Assembly (NCBI RefSeq): GCF_000292345.1
Contig: NZ_ALOU01000066.1
Location: forward strand, 28,539-92,538
Length of the DNA: 64,000 nt
DNA from: Cupriavidus sp. BIS7
GTDB taxonomy: Bacteria > Pseudomonadota > Gammaproteobacteria > Burkholderiales > Burkholderiaceae
Direction of reading: 5' to 3'
In this document: positions 1 through 8,108 of the stretch, one piece after another
Layout of the letters: every line of letters starts with the position of its first letter
Numbering within the stretch: position 1 is the first letter of the stretch
Translations under genes and position numbers: made by a program
The notes under the pieces: generated by a model
The model's database searches: none
What the model was told of the DNA's origin: nothing
What the model saw: only the letters and a program-made list of their open reading frames with translations

Positions 1-36
1 TCAGTGTTCTCGCGCGACCAGTTGACGGCGATGTGA
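1..36 (+). CDS. 3' end of an upstream gene (partial)
   Basis: Frame 1 reads SVFSRDQLTAM and stops with TGA at 34-36, 27 bases before the permease start at 64. The tight spacing suggests it is the last codons of an upstream gene in the same operon. An ABC ATPase or membrane-fusion partner of the permease would fit, but eleven residues are too few to identify a family. Confidence 0.3.
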   Translation, partial: SVFSRDQLTAM

Positions 37-63
37 CCGGCTGACACGAGGAGGAGTACGTCG

Positions 64-1383
64 ATGAAAGGAATGCTGTTGATGTCTCTGTCCGCAAGGA
101 ACGTCTTGCGTCATGGGAGACGCTCCACGGGGACATTCGTCATCATGCTTGTGTCGGTGCTGGCGCTGAATGTTCTGTTCGGCTATGTGGCCGCGAATCT
201 CAAGCTGACGCAGGATGCGTTCATGCGCTGGGGCGCACGAGGCCACCTGGTCATCGAGCGGCCGACATCACCGCTCGCGGAAACGTTCGAAGGCGTTGGG
301 CAGCAGCCCATCGACGCCGCCATGCAACGCGCCATCGAAGCCATCCTGGCGGTCGACCCGGCCGTCACGGCGGTTGCTCGGTCCATCGGCGTCTCCGGTC
401 TTGTGGCCGGTGACGGGGTGACAGGCATCTTCGAAGGGGTTGGGTACGACGCCGATGCGGTGCGCCGGATCAAGGGGCCGGCATACGAGTACGACGTGGT
501 AGCCGGTCAGCCGCTCTGGATGACCGAACACGCCGACGCCGTGGTGCTGGGGCAGGGCCTCGCGGGAATCCTCGGCTGCGATGTGCCGCAGGAAGGCTTC
601 GCGCCGCTTCGCGTTGGGGAATCGCCGACGGAGCGGCGGTTCCATTGCCCGCCCGGACCGCTGCAGCTATCGGCTGTCACCGAGCACACGGGGTACATCA
701 ACGCATCGTACGTACGGCCGACTGGCGTGATGGACTGGGGCATCAAGGAAGTCAATGACCGGCTTGCCGTGCTGCCATTGTCCTCGGCGCAGCGGTTGCT
801 GGGAACCGACGACATATCGACATACCGTGTGCTGCTGCGCTCCGATAGCGAGATGCAGGAGGCACGGACGCGAATTGGCGAGGCGTTTGGTCGCGAAGGC
901 ATCGACGCGCGCGTCTTCCTCTGGTCCGATCGGGCAACGTTCTATCGCGAGGTGCGCGGCGTGCTGCTCACGTTCTTCGGCTTCGTCTTTGCCGTCGCCA
1001 TCGTGGTTGGGTTCACGAGCCTGCTCAATTCGAGTTACACGAACTTCATGCGTCGCAAGCGCGAACTGGCTACGTTGCGCAGCCTTGGGTACTCGCGCGG
1101 CTTCGTGACTGCCATGGCGGCGCTGGAGAATGCCTGGCTCGCCGTGGGCGCTGCAATCGCCGGGACGCTAGGCGCACTGGCCATTACCCATGCGGTGCGC
1201 GCGGCAGGTTGGATGTGGACGCCACCGGGGTCCAGCAACGCGGTTCCGGTCACGATCGCCTGGGTGCCAGGTACCTATGGCGCGGTGTTTGCCGGATTCG
1301 TGCTGCTGGCCGTTCTGGCGAGCCTGTTCCCGACGCGCCGCATCCTGGCTGTTCCCATCCGTAGCGCGCTTGCCGATACCTGA
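64..1383 (+). CDS. ABC transporter permease, FtsX/MacB family
   Basis: Inner-membrane permease of the FtsX-like ABC class (MacB/LolC type), which powers export or lipoprotein and envelope substrate movement together with a separate ATPase. At 439 residues the layout is typical: one N-terminal membrane helix (about residues 22-45), a large periplasmic MacB-like domain, then three C-terminal helices (about 300-322, 352-375, 398-420). After the second helix comes the cytoplasmic stretch MRRKRELATLRSLGYSR, the usual coupling region of FtsX domains. A GAGGAGG-like ribosome site lies just before ATG 64; a second ATG follows at residue 4. No ATPase is in the window, so it must lie to the left. The gene runs in the same direction as the aldolase and ligase downstream, so export of their product is a reasonable inference. 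Confidence 0.85.
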   Translation: MKGMLLMSLSARNVLRHGRRSTGTFVIMLVSVLALNVLFGYVAANLKLTQDAFMRWGARGHLVIERPTSPLAETFEGVGQQPIDAAMQRAIEAILAVDPAVTAVARSIGVSGLVAGDGVTGIFEGVGYDADAVRRIKGPAYEYDVVAGQPLWMTEHADAVVLGQGLAGILGCDVPQEGFAPLRVGESPTERRFHCPPGPLQLSAVTEHTGYINASYVRPTGVMDWGIKEVNDRLAVLPLSSAQRLLGTDDISTYRVLLRSDSEMQEARTRIGEAFGREGIDARVFLWSDRATFYREVRGVLLTFFGFVFAVAIVVGFTSLLNSSYTNFMRRKRELATLRSLGYSRGFVTAMAALENAWLAVGAAIAGTLGALAITHAVRAAGWMWTPPGSSNAVPVTIAWVPGTYGAVFAGFVLLAVLASLFPTRRILAVPIRSALADT

Positions 1384-1422
1384 GGTGCAGCGCAGCCCTG
1401 ACAATTTGCGAAAGGACATACC

Positions 1423-2241
1423 ATGGCCGACACGGCACGTATGCGACGCTGGTCGCGGTTTGTGGATCGTTCGAGTGGTCTGGCGCTGATCGTCCCGATG
1501 GACCACGGTCTGACGGTCGGGCCCATCCGCGGGATCGACCGTATCGAGACCGTGACGCGCTGGCTCTCGCCGGATCTCGTCACGGGGGTAGTCCTGCACA
1601 AAGGGCTCGCCGAACGGCTTGGCCCGGCCATTCATTGCGGGATGATGGTTCATCTGAACGGCGCGCTGGCGCTGGACGATGCGCCGGATCGCAAGCTGCT
1701 GCTGACCAGTGTCGATGCGGCGATCAGGTTGGGTGCGGACGCCGTGTCGGTGCAGACAAACTTCACGCCGGGAACTGCGGCCCACAATCTGCGGCTGATC
1801 GGCGATGTCGTGGAGCAGGCGCATCAATATGGCCTGCCAGTGATGGCGATGGTGTACGACCGCACAGCCGGCCGGCCGGATGAAGCCATCGCACGCATGC
1901 GGCATTTCATGCGTGCCGCAGTCGAACTCGGCGTCGATGTGCTCAAGATCGGTGCGCCGGACGATGCGGACTCGCTTGGCGAGTTGCTGGACGGCATTCA
2001 CAAGCACGTGCCTGTCGTAATGGCTGGTGGAGCGCTGATGCCGGATGAAGCGCTGCTCAACCTCACGCGCGCAATTGCCCGATGCGGTGGCGCGGGACTA
2101 TGTGTCGGCCGTAACGTGTTTCAGCGCGATGACCCCAGTGCAATGCTCCGCAAGCTTGGTGAAGCCTTGCGCGGCGGCCGGGCTTCGCATTCGCCAGTAT
2201 CGGCGCCGGGTGCTGCATTCACCCGGAACCTGTCGGCGTGA
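1423..2241 (+). CDS. DhnA-type class I aldolase, 2-amino-3,7-dideoxy-hept-6-ulosonate synthase-like
   Basis: Class I (Schiff-base) aldolase of the DhnA/FbaB family, 272 residues, the usual length. The catalytic set of archaeal ADH synthase can be placed: D27 in PMDHGL, Y145 in VMAMVYDR and the Schiff-base lysine K175 in VDVLKIGAP, followed by the phosphate-binding VVMAGG and CVGRNVFQR loops. Known relatives include archaeal aroA' enzymes and GriI, which joins aspartate semialdehyde and a triose phosphate on the way to 3-amino-4-hydroxybenzoate. Pairing with an aryl-acid ligase 12 bases downstream favours an aromatic building-block role over sugar catabolism. An autoinducer-2 (LsrF-like) or fructose-bisphosphate aldolase is the alternative. 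The second enzyme of a GriI/GriH pair is not in the window. Confidence 0.8.
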   Translation: MADTARMRRWSRFVDRSSGLALIVPMDHGLTVGPIRGIDRIETVTRWLSPDLVTGVVLHKGLAERLGPAIHCGMMVHLNGALALDDAPDRKLLLTSVDAAIRLGADAVSVQTNFTPGTAAHNLRLIGDVVEQAHQYGLPVMAMVYDRTAGRPDEAIARMRHFMRAAVELGVDVLKIGAPDDADSLGELLDGIHKHVPVVMAGGALMPDEALLNLTRAIARCGGAGLCVGRNVFQRDDPSAMLRKLGEALRGGRASHSPVSAPGAAFTRNLSA

Positions 2242-2253
2242 GGGAAGGGCTTT

Positions 2254-3795
2254 ATGACGACAGTTCCACAGCCATCGTTCAACTGCGTCGACTGGATGGT
2301 CGACCGGCACGTCAGGTCCGAACGCGGTGAACACCCTGCTTTGGTCGAATGCGGAATTGACGGCCGGCGGCGCGTGCTTACCTACACGCAGTTGCGTGCC
2401 GCGACCGCGCGCACGGCCGACCTACTTCTCGCCCGGATCAATGAAGCAGGACGGGGCAGGCGCATTGCAATTCTTGGCAGCAGCACGCTGGAGACGCTGT
2501 GCGCCTGGCTTGGGGCGATGCGTGCGGGATGCCTGCCGTTCGTGATCCATCCGGATCTCGGCGAAGCAGCGCGTGAGGCGTTGCTTGCCGACTTCCGCCC
2601 CGATCTCATCTGCTACGACAGGACTGGCTACTACGCTGCCGGCATCGCACTGCCAGCGATCGATCCGGAGGAAGTCATCGATCCGTTGACCGCCATTCCC
2701 GCCGCTGCGCCGGCCACTGCGCGTCAGCCGGCTTTCTGTCTGGCGTCATCGGGGTCCACTGGCAGGGCCAAGATCTGTGTCCATTCTCACGGCGCTATTC
2801 CGGCGTTCGATTGTCATGTCACACGTGCGCTCTGGCGAATGTGTGCGGACGATGTCGTGCTCGGCAGCAGCGGCCCCTACTTTTCGTTCGGGCTGCAGGG
2901 CATTCATACTGCCTTGTCGTTGGGCGCGACGGCCGTGCTGCTGCCCGAGTGGGCGCGGCATGAGGCATTCATGGAAACGATTGAGCGCGAGGGCGTCACG
3001 GTCTTCCTTGCCGTGCCGACGTTGCTTCACCTGCTGATGGCACGCGCAAGCCGGATCTATCGCATGCGTACGCTGCGGTTGTGTCTTTCGGCCGGGGAGC
3101 GGTTGCCAGATGCCATTCGCTCGCGCTGGGAGGCGTACTCCGGGGCGTATCTCGTTGACTCGATCGGGACGACGGAGACGTTTCTGCCGTACTTGACCGA
3201 AGTTCCGGGGGAGGGCGCCGGGTTGAAGGAGGTTGCCGCATTTGAGTACGCGTTCACTGCTGCCGAGTGCGCATCGAACGAAGAATCTGCCATGACAGTT
3301 GCGCTGACTGGGCGGGCGATGATGCTCGGCTATCTGGAATCGCGGCCCGATGCCCTTCGATGGCGTCAGCGTCCCGCCTTCGAGACTGGCGATCTCTTCA
3401 GCCGTGTCCTTGGAGGCTGGTCGTTTATCTCGCGGCGCAGCGAGCGCGTGAAGATTGCGGGGCACTGGGTGTCTCCACAGGCGCTCGAGGCCTTCTTGCT
3501 GACCGATGCCCGGGTGCTCCAGGCTGCGGCGGTCCCGGTGGAGACCGAAGTCGGATTGAAGCGACTGAGAGCGTTCGTCGTGCTCGGCGACGCCTATCGT
3601 GACGGCGATGCTGTGACCACGGCACTGACGCGCCGCATGCGAGAGGAACTCAAGCCAAGGGCGCTGAGGCCGGACCGCATAGAGGTCGTTTCGTCGCTGG
3701 CCAGCTCCGCAAACGGCAAGCTGCAGCGGGGTGAGATTGCTGCAGCGGTGGCGCGCCAGCAGGTCGGCGCCCAGAGAGGAGTGGTGCCCATCTGA
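2254..3795 (+). CDS. Aryl-acid AMP ligase (benzoate-CoA ligase-like, ANL superfamily)
   Basis: Adenylate-forming enzyme of 513 residues. The P-loop SSGSTGRAK lies near residues 164-173, SIGTTE is the A5-type motif, ETGDLF the A7 aspartate, and SSANGKLQR carries the A10 lysine near residue 489. The segment YFSFGLQGIHTALSLGATA resembles benzoate-CoA and related aryl-CoA ligases rather than fatty-acid ligases. The family activates a carboxylate as acyl-AMP and passes it to CoA, a carrier protein or an amine. Placed 12 bases after an ADH-synthase-like aldolase, it probably activates the aromatic acid made by that pathway; this is inference. Some rarer codons (GGG, TCC, ATT) occur more often than in the core genes to the right, consistent with accessory DNA. 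Confidence 0.82.
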   Translation: MTTVPQPSFNCVDWMVDRHVRSERGEHPALVECGIDGRRRVLTYTQLRAATARTADLLLARINEAGRGRRIAILGSSTLETLCAWLGAMRAGCLPFVIHPDLGEAAREALLADFRPDLICYDRTGYYAAGIALPAIDPEEVIDPLTAIPAAAPATARQPAFCLASSGSTGRAKICVHSHGAIPAFDCHVTRALWRMCADDVVLGSSGPYFSFGLQGIHTALSLGATAVLLPEWARHEAFMETIEREGVTVFLAVPTLLHLLMARASRIYRMRTLRLCLSAGERLPDAIRSRWEAYSGAYLVDSIGTTETFLPYLTEVPGEGAGLKEVAAFEYAFTAAECASNEESAMTVALTGRAMMLGYLESRPDALRWRQRPAFETGDLFSRVLGGWSFISRRSERVKIAGHWVSPQALEAFLLTDARVLQAAAVPVETEVGLKRLRAFVVLGDAYRDGDAVTTALTRRMREELKPRALRPDRIEVVSSLASSANGKLQRGEIAAAVARQQVGAQRGVVPI

Positions 3796-3810
3796 CGATG
3801 CAGGTAGGTC

Positions 3811-3858
3811 TTGGTGACTTAGTGGCTAAGTAACTAAGTGGCTAAGTGACTAAGTGGC
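3811..3858. repeat. Octanucleotide tandem repeat, six copies
   Basis: Six head-to-tail 8-base units: TTGGTGAC, TTAGTGGC, TAAGTAAC, TAAGTGGC, TAAGTGAC, TAAGTGGC. The array fills the gap between the ligase stop at 3795 and the dapF stop at 3873, where two convergent genes meet. Such short-unit arrays can gain or lose copies. Here it lies outside coding sequence and marks the border between accessory and core DNA. Confidence 0.9.
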
Positions 3859-3872
3859 CCGGTGAGCGGGCC

Positions 3873-4745
3873 TCAGTCCGCCACTTGCAGCGCGTCAAGG
3901 TCGATGGAGCCTTCGAACACGGTCGTCGCCGGGCCCGTCATCTGCACGGACTGGCCGTTGCCATGCCAGGCGATGGTCAGGTCGCCGCCATGCGTGTGGA
4001 CCTTGACCGGAGAATCCAGCAGGCCGCGACGGATGCCGGCCACGACGGCCGCACAGGCCCCGGTGCCGCAGGCCAGTGTCTCGCCGGCGCCGCGTTCAAA
4101 TACGCGCAGGCGCACCGTGTTGCGGTTGACGATCTGCATGAAGCCGGCATTGACCCGGTTCGGGAACGCCTTGTGATGCTCGATGACCGGACCGTCCTGC
4201 AGCACCGGAAACCGCTCAACATCTTCAACGACCTGCACGGCGTGCGGGTTGCCCATCGACACGGCGGAGATCCACTCGGTGCGGCCGTTCACTTCAAGCC
4301 CGTAGAGCGTGTCCTCGCCGTCGCTGCGCGTGGGCAGGCCATCGGCGATGAACGGCACACGTGCCGGCGTCAGTTCGGGCTCGCCCATGTCCACGGTCAC
4401 CTGGCCGTCGTCCTGCAGCATCAGCGTGATCACGCCGTTCATGACCTCCACGCGCACCGAGCGCTTGTCGGTCATGCCGCGGTCGGTGACAAATCGCACG
4501 AAGCAGCGGGCGCCGTTGCCGCAGTGCTCCACCTCGCCGCCGTCCGCATTGACGATCCGGTAGCGGAAGTCCACGTCGTCGCGGTCTGATTTTTCGACGA
4601 TCAGGATCTGGTCGGCACCGATGCCGAAATGGCGGTTGGCCAGCGCGCGCCATTGCGCGTCGGTCAGGTCTAGCTTCTGGTGAATGCCGTCCAGCACGAT
4701 GAAATCGTTGCCGGCGCCGTGCATCTTGGTGAACTGGATTTTCAT
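3873..4745 (-). CDS. dapF: Diaminopimelate epimerase
   Basis: Converts LL- to meso-diaminopimelate in the cytoplasm, the last step before lysine and the peptidoglycan cross-link residue. The two catalytic cysteines are both present: C75 in EHCGNGARC and C226 in LACGTGAC. The N-terminal MHGAGNDFIVLDG and the MGNPHAV segment are family signatures, and 290 residues is the standard length. The start overlaps no other gene and lies 14 bases after the stop of the upstream acyltransferase, so the three minus-strand genes (two acyltransferases then dapF) probably form one operon of envelope functions. Confidence 0.98.
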   Translation of the reverse strand: MKIQFTKMHGAGNDFIVLDGIHQKLDLTDAQWRALANRHFGIGADQILIVEKSDRDDVDFRYRIVNADGGEVEHCGNGARCFVRFVTDRGMTDKRSVRVEVMNGVITLMLQDDGQVTVDMGEPELTPARVPFIADGLPTRSDGEDTLYGLEVNGRTEWISAVSMGNPHAVQVVEDVERFPVLQDGPVIEHHKAFPNRVNAGFMQIVNRNTVRLRVFERGAGETLACGTGACAAVVAGIRRGLLDSPVKVHTHGGDLTIAWHGNGQSVQMTGPATTVFEGSIDLDALQVAD

Positions 4746-4759
4746 GAAGCAGATTGTAA

Positions 4760-5653
4760 TCAGTAGATGTCTGGTTCGCCGGGCGGGCGGTGCTTGAAGC
4801 GTTTGTGGACCCAGTAGTAGTCAGGCACTCGCGGGCCGATCGCTTCCTCGAAGAAGGCGTTCATGCGCCGTGTGTCGTCGGTCACACTTTCGCCGGGGTA
4901 GTCGTCCCACGGCGGCAGGATGTGCAGCACGTAGCCCTTGTAGTCGGGCAACTGCTCGGTATAGATCGGCACCACCTTGGCACCGGCCAGCCGCGCCAGG
5001 CGCGAAACCGAGGTCAGCGTCAGGGCCTGGACGCCGAAGAACGGTACGAACTCAGAGTCGCGCTCGCCGAAGTCCATGTCGGAGATCAACTGGAGCGCCT
5101 CGCCCTTCTTCAGCACGCGGAGGATGTTGCGCACGCTGTCGTTGCGCGAAATCATGTTGGCGCCGAAGCGGCCACGCGCCACTTTCAGGAAATCGTCAAA
5201 TGGAGCGTTCTTCTGCACGGTGTAGAGCGATGCACCAGAGCGGCCCACGGTGTCCCGCAGGTGCATCGTCAGGCGTATGGCACCGGCTTCCAGCCCCGAC
5301 AGATGCAGCGTCACCAGGATATGCGGCGAGCCGTCGAGTGCGGGCAGGTTGCCCTGGTCGTTGATCTGTACCAGACGGCGCATCTTGGCCTCGTTGCAGG
5401 TCCAGAAGATGCCGCCCTCGGCAAAGCTGCGGAAAACCTTGCGGTAGGTCTCGCGCGACATTGCCTCGATTTCGGCGTCTGTCTTGTCCGGGAAGCACAG
5501 GCGCAGGTTGGCGCGCACCACCTCGCGGCGCGGGTTGGGAATCAGGAACAGGAAGCCGCCCAGCGCTTCGCCGAAGCGGGCCACAAATGGATAGGGGAGC
5601 TTGCCCAGCACCGTCAGCAGAGCGATGCCGAGCCAGGTAAAGATGCGGCTCAT
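4760..5653 (-). CDS. Lipid A late acyltransferase, LpxL/LpxM (HtrB) family
   Basis: Membrane-bound acyltransferase that adds a secondary acyl chain to Kdo2-lipid A, using acyl-ACP. A hydrophobic N-terminus (IFTWLGIALLTVLGKL) anchors it. The catalytic HX4E motif is in VTLHLSGLEAG, and the MSRETYR and FGVQA segments are usual for HtrB proteins. Length is 297 residues. Its ATG shares an ATGA overlap with the stop of the preceding acyltransferase gene (5650-5653), so the two are translationally coupled. Sequence alone does not decide which of the two adds the first chain, nor chain-length preference. Confidence 0.88.
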   Translation of the reverse strand: MSRIFTWLGIALLTVLGKLPYPFVARFGEALGGFLFLIPNPRREVVRANLRLCFPDKTDAEIEAMSRETYRKVFRSFAEGGIFWTCNEAKMRRLVQINDQGNLPALDGSPHILVTLHLSGLEAGAIRLTMHLRDTVGRSGASLYTVQKNAPFDDFLKVARGRFGANMISRNDSVRNILRVLKKGEALQLISDMDFGERDSEFVPFFGVQALTLTSVSRLARLAGAKVVPIYTEQLPDYKGYVLHILPPWDDYPGESVTDDTRRMNAFFEEAIGPRVPDYYWVHKRFKHRPPGEPDIY

Positions 5654-6546
5654 TGGATATTGTTGTTGGTAACCGTCGGCGTGGCAGAGAGCGTGTCCGG
5701 CGGAAGTTCGGCGCCGGCCGGGTGCTTGTAGCGGTTATACCCCCACAGGTATTGGGTCGGATCGATCGCGATCAAGTCTTCGATCGTTGCATTGATCACG
5801 GCCGAAGCCGCTGCCGGATCGTCGGGCAGCATGCCGCCGTCGCACAGGATGCGCAGGTGGCCGCGATAGCCCGCGCCCTTCGGCAGGCGCTCCGCGTAGA
5901 CCATCACCACCGGGGCTCTGGTCAGTTGCTGCAAGCGGTGCACCAGCGTCATCGAATAGGCGGGCTTGCCGAAGAAGGGCGCCCAGGTGCCCTCTCCGCC
6001 GCTTGGCACCTGGTCGGGCAGGATGCCAACCGCCTGTCCGCGTTTGAGCGCCTTGACCAGCATGCGCACGCCGCGCGGATTGGCCGGAGCCATTGCCATA
6101 TTGGGTCGCGCGCGCATGCGCTCGACGAACTCGCGCAGCCACGGCTGGTGGGGCGGCTTGAACAGACATGTCACGGGCCGCAGTCTGGCGTGCGACTGTG
6201 GCAGAACCTCGAAACAGCCAAGGTGCGGAGTCAGGATGATTACGCCATTACCGGCCGCACCAAGACGCGCCAGTTCCGGCCAGAGATAGTCGTCGAGGTT
6301 TTCCGTATGCACCGAGAGCGTTTTGCGGCTCCAGAAGTACGGCATTTCCATGACCAGCCGGCCCATTTGGCGCGCGGCATCGGCCAGCATGGCGTTGGAA
6401 ACCTCGGGATAGGCCTGGCGGAAGTTTTCCTCCAGCCGGCGGCCGTAGCGCCCCGGCAGCCGTGCCGCCAGCAGGCCCACGGCGCCGCCGATGGCATGCA
6501 GTACGCGCAGGGGCAGGCGGGAAATCAGCCAGAAAATGAAAGTCAT
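5650..6546 (-). CDS. Lipid A late acyltransferase, LpxL/LpxM (HtrB) family (first copy)
   Basis: First gene of the minus-strand lipid A operon, 298 residues, a paralogue of the next gene. An N-terminal membrane helix (FIFWLISRLPLRVLHAIGG) is followed by the HX4E catalytic motif in LTPHLGCFEV and by the LPDQVPSGGEG segment that family members use near the active site. Two consecutive LpxL-type enzymes suggest that two secondary chains are added to lipid A in order. Divergent from metK across a 268-base region; its own promoter was not identified with confidence. Together with the Kdo hydroxylase (8109) and PagL-like protein (50257) it belongs to the lipid A tailoring genes of this window. Confidence 0.88.
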   Translation of the reverse strand: MTFIFWLISRLPLRVLHAIGGAVGLLAARLPGRYGRRLEENFRQAYPEVSNAMLADAARQMGRLVMEMPYFWSRKTLSVHTENLDDYLWPELARLGAAGNGVIILTPHLGCFEVLPQSHARLRPVTCLFKPPHQPWLREFVERMRARPNMAMAPANPRGVRMLVKALKRGQAVGILPDQVPSGGEGTWAPFFGKPAYSMTLVHRLQQLTRAPVVMVYAERLPKGAGYRGHLRILCDGGMLPDDPAAASAVINATIEDLIAIDPTQYLWGYNRYKHPAGAELPPDTLSATPTVTNNNIQ

Positions 6547-6672
6547 ATCGCCGTCAGGGCTAAATCCGGCAGCGAGCCTGCCGAAAATGAGTCAGTTCGG
6601 ATTCGGATTCGCGCCGGCCGCCCTCGGTGGCTTTCCCATCATTGGCGCGCTGCAGCGAAGCCGGCAGGCGCG

Positions 6673-6678
6673 TATAAT
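6673..6678 (+). promoter_or_regulatory. Likely -10 element of the metK promoter
   Basis: A perfect TATAAT at 6673-6678 predicts transcription starting near 6685 and a 5' leader of about 130 bases before metK. No good -35 hexamer lies at 17 bases; TTGGCG at 6642-6647 is too far away, so the upstream half of the promoter is uncertain. Confidence 0.55.
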
Positions 6679-6684
6679 AGCCTG

Positions 6685-6804
6685 CATCGCCGAGTTAACT
6701 GACAACTTGCGGGGCGATGCCGCTCTACCAGAGGGGCCTGAAAATACCGCTAAAGCGTCGCCGCATCGTTTCCCCGAGGCTGGCACGCAATAGCCAACCT
6801 GGAG
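6685..6804 (+). ncRNA. Structured metK leader RNA, possible cis-regulatory element
   Basis: The leader folds by eye into a closed domain. GGGG (6711-6714) plus CGATG (6715-6719) pair with CATCG (6764-6768) and CCCC (6772-6775) across a TTT bulge. Inside lie two small hairpins: CTCT/AGAG (6723-6726 with 6730-6733) and CGC-TAAA-GCG (6748-6757). A third hairpin, GGCT/AGCC (6778-6781 region with 6791-6794), sits just before the GGAG ribosome site at 6801. metK leaders in many bacteria sense SAM, but I do not recognise the sequence as SAM-I, SAM-II or another class I can recall. The fold is an inference from one sequence. Confidence 0.45.
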
Positions 6805-6814
6805 AAACCAGATC

Positions 6815-7978
6815 GTGTCGAACGATTTCCTCTTTACTTCGGAGTCTGTCTCCGAAGGCCATCCCGATAAAGTAGCCGACCAGATTTCGGACGCCGTCCT
6901 GGACGCAATCCTTGCCCAGGACAAGTACGCCCGTGTGGCGGCCGAGACGCTTTGCAACACCGGCCTGGTCGTGCTGGCGGGTGAAATCACGACGACGGCC
7001 AACGTCGACTATATCCAGGTCGCACGCGACACCATCAAGCGCATCGGTTACGACAACACCGACTACGGCATCGACTACAAGGGCTGTGCGGTGCTCGTCG
7101 CCTACGACAAGCAGTCGCCAGACATCGCCCAGGGCGTGGACCGCGCCTCGGACGATTACCTGAACCAGGGTGCAGGCGACCAGGGCCTGATGTTCGGCTA
7201 CGCCTGCGACGAGACGCCGGAACTGATGCCGTTCCCTATCTACTATTCGCACCGTCTGGTGGAGCGCCAGTCGCTGCTGCGTCGTGATGGCCGCCTGCCC
7301 TGGCTGCGTCCGGACGCCAAGTCGCAGGTGACCGTGCGCTACGTGGACGGCCGCCCGCACAGCGTGGACACCGTGGTGCTGTCGACCCAGCACGCGCCGG
7401 ACATCTCGCAGGCCCAGATCCGCGAAGCCGTGATCGAAGAGATCATCAAGCCGGTGCTGCCGGCCGAGATGCTCAAGGAAACCAAGTACCTGGTGAACCC
7501 GACCGGCCGCTTCGTGATTGGCGGCCCGCAAGGCGATTGCGGCCTGACCGGCCGCAAGATCATCGTCGACACGTACGGCGGTGCCTCGCCGCACGGCGGC
7601 GGTGCGTTCTCGGGCAAGGACCCGTCGAAGGTGGACCGCTCGGCCGCCTACGCCGCCCGCTACGTGGCCAAGAACGTCGTGGCCGCCGGCCTGGCGCGCC
7701 AGTGCCAGGTGCAGGTCAGCTACGCGATCGGCGTGGCCCGCCCGATCAACGTGACCGTGTACACGGAAGGTACCGGCAAGATCTCCGACGAGAAGATCGC
7801 CGCGCTGGTACTGGAGCACTTCGACCTGCGTCCGAAGGGCATCGTGCAGATGCTGGATCTGCTGCGTCCGATCTACGAAAAGACCGCTGCCTACGGCCAC
7901 TTTGGCCGCGAAGAGCCGGAATTCTCGTGGGAAGCCACGGACAAGGCCGCCATCCTGCGCGCAGCCGCCGGCCTGTAA
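6815..7978 (+). CDS. metK: S-adenosylmethionine synthase
   Basis: Makes SAM from methionine and ATP in the cytoplasm. The protein is 387 residues, the normal length. It carries the signature hexapeptide region GGGAFSGKDPSKVDRSAAY (P-loop-like) and GAGDQGLMFGYA, plus the N-terminal SEGHPDKVADQISDAVLD. The start is GTG at 6815, chosen because GGAG lies at 6801-6804 and the protein begins SNDFLFTSESVSEG, as expected. A strong terminator follows at 8006. With ahcY and metF at 22-25 kb, the window carries three enzymes of the activated methyl cycle. Confidence 0.99.
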   Translation: MSNDFLFTSESVSEGHPDKVADQISDAVLDAILAQDKYARVAAETLCNTGLVVLAGEITTTANVDYIQVARDTIKRIGYDNTDYGIDYKGCAVLVAYDKQSPDIAQGVDRASDDYLNQGAGDQGLMFGYACDETPELMPFPIYYSHRLVERQSLLRRDGRLPWLRPDAKSQVTVRYVDGRPHSVDTVVLSTQHAPDISQAQIREAVIEEIIKPVLPAEMLKETKYLVNPTGRFVIGGPQGDCGLTGRKIIVDTYGGASPHGGGAFSGKDPSKVDRSAAYAARYVAKNVVAAGLARQCQVQVSYAIGVARPINVTVYTEGTGKISDEKIAALVLEHFDLRPKGIVQMLDLLRPIYEKTAAYGHFGREEPEFSWEATDKAAILRAAAGL

Positions 7979-8005
7979 GCGCCAGCCGCCCGAGTGCAGG
8001 ACAGA

Positions 8006-8042
8006 CCCCGCCGGTCCATCAGGACCGAGCGGGGTTTTTTGT
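8006..8042 (+). terminator. Rho-independent terminator of metK
   Basis: CCCCGC and CGGTCC (8006-8017) pair with GGACCG and GCGGGG (8022-8034) around a four-base loop with one unpaired A, followed by TTTTTT at 8035-8040. It ends the metK transcript and separates it from the Kdo hydroxylase gene. Confidence 0.9.
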
Positions 8043-8108
8043 TGATCTGGCTTCACCTGACAATGCGCGCCGCAGGGGTAGAATCCGGTCCAAACCGAAT
8101 TTAATGGA

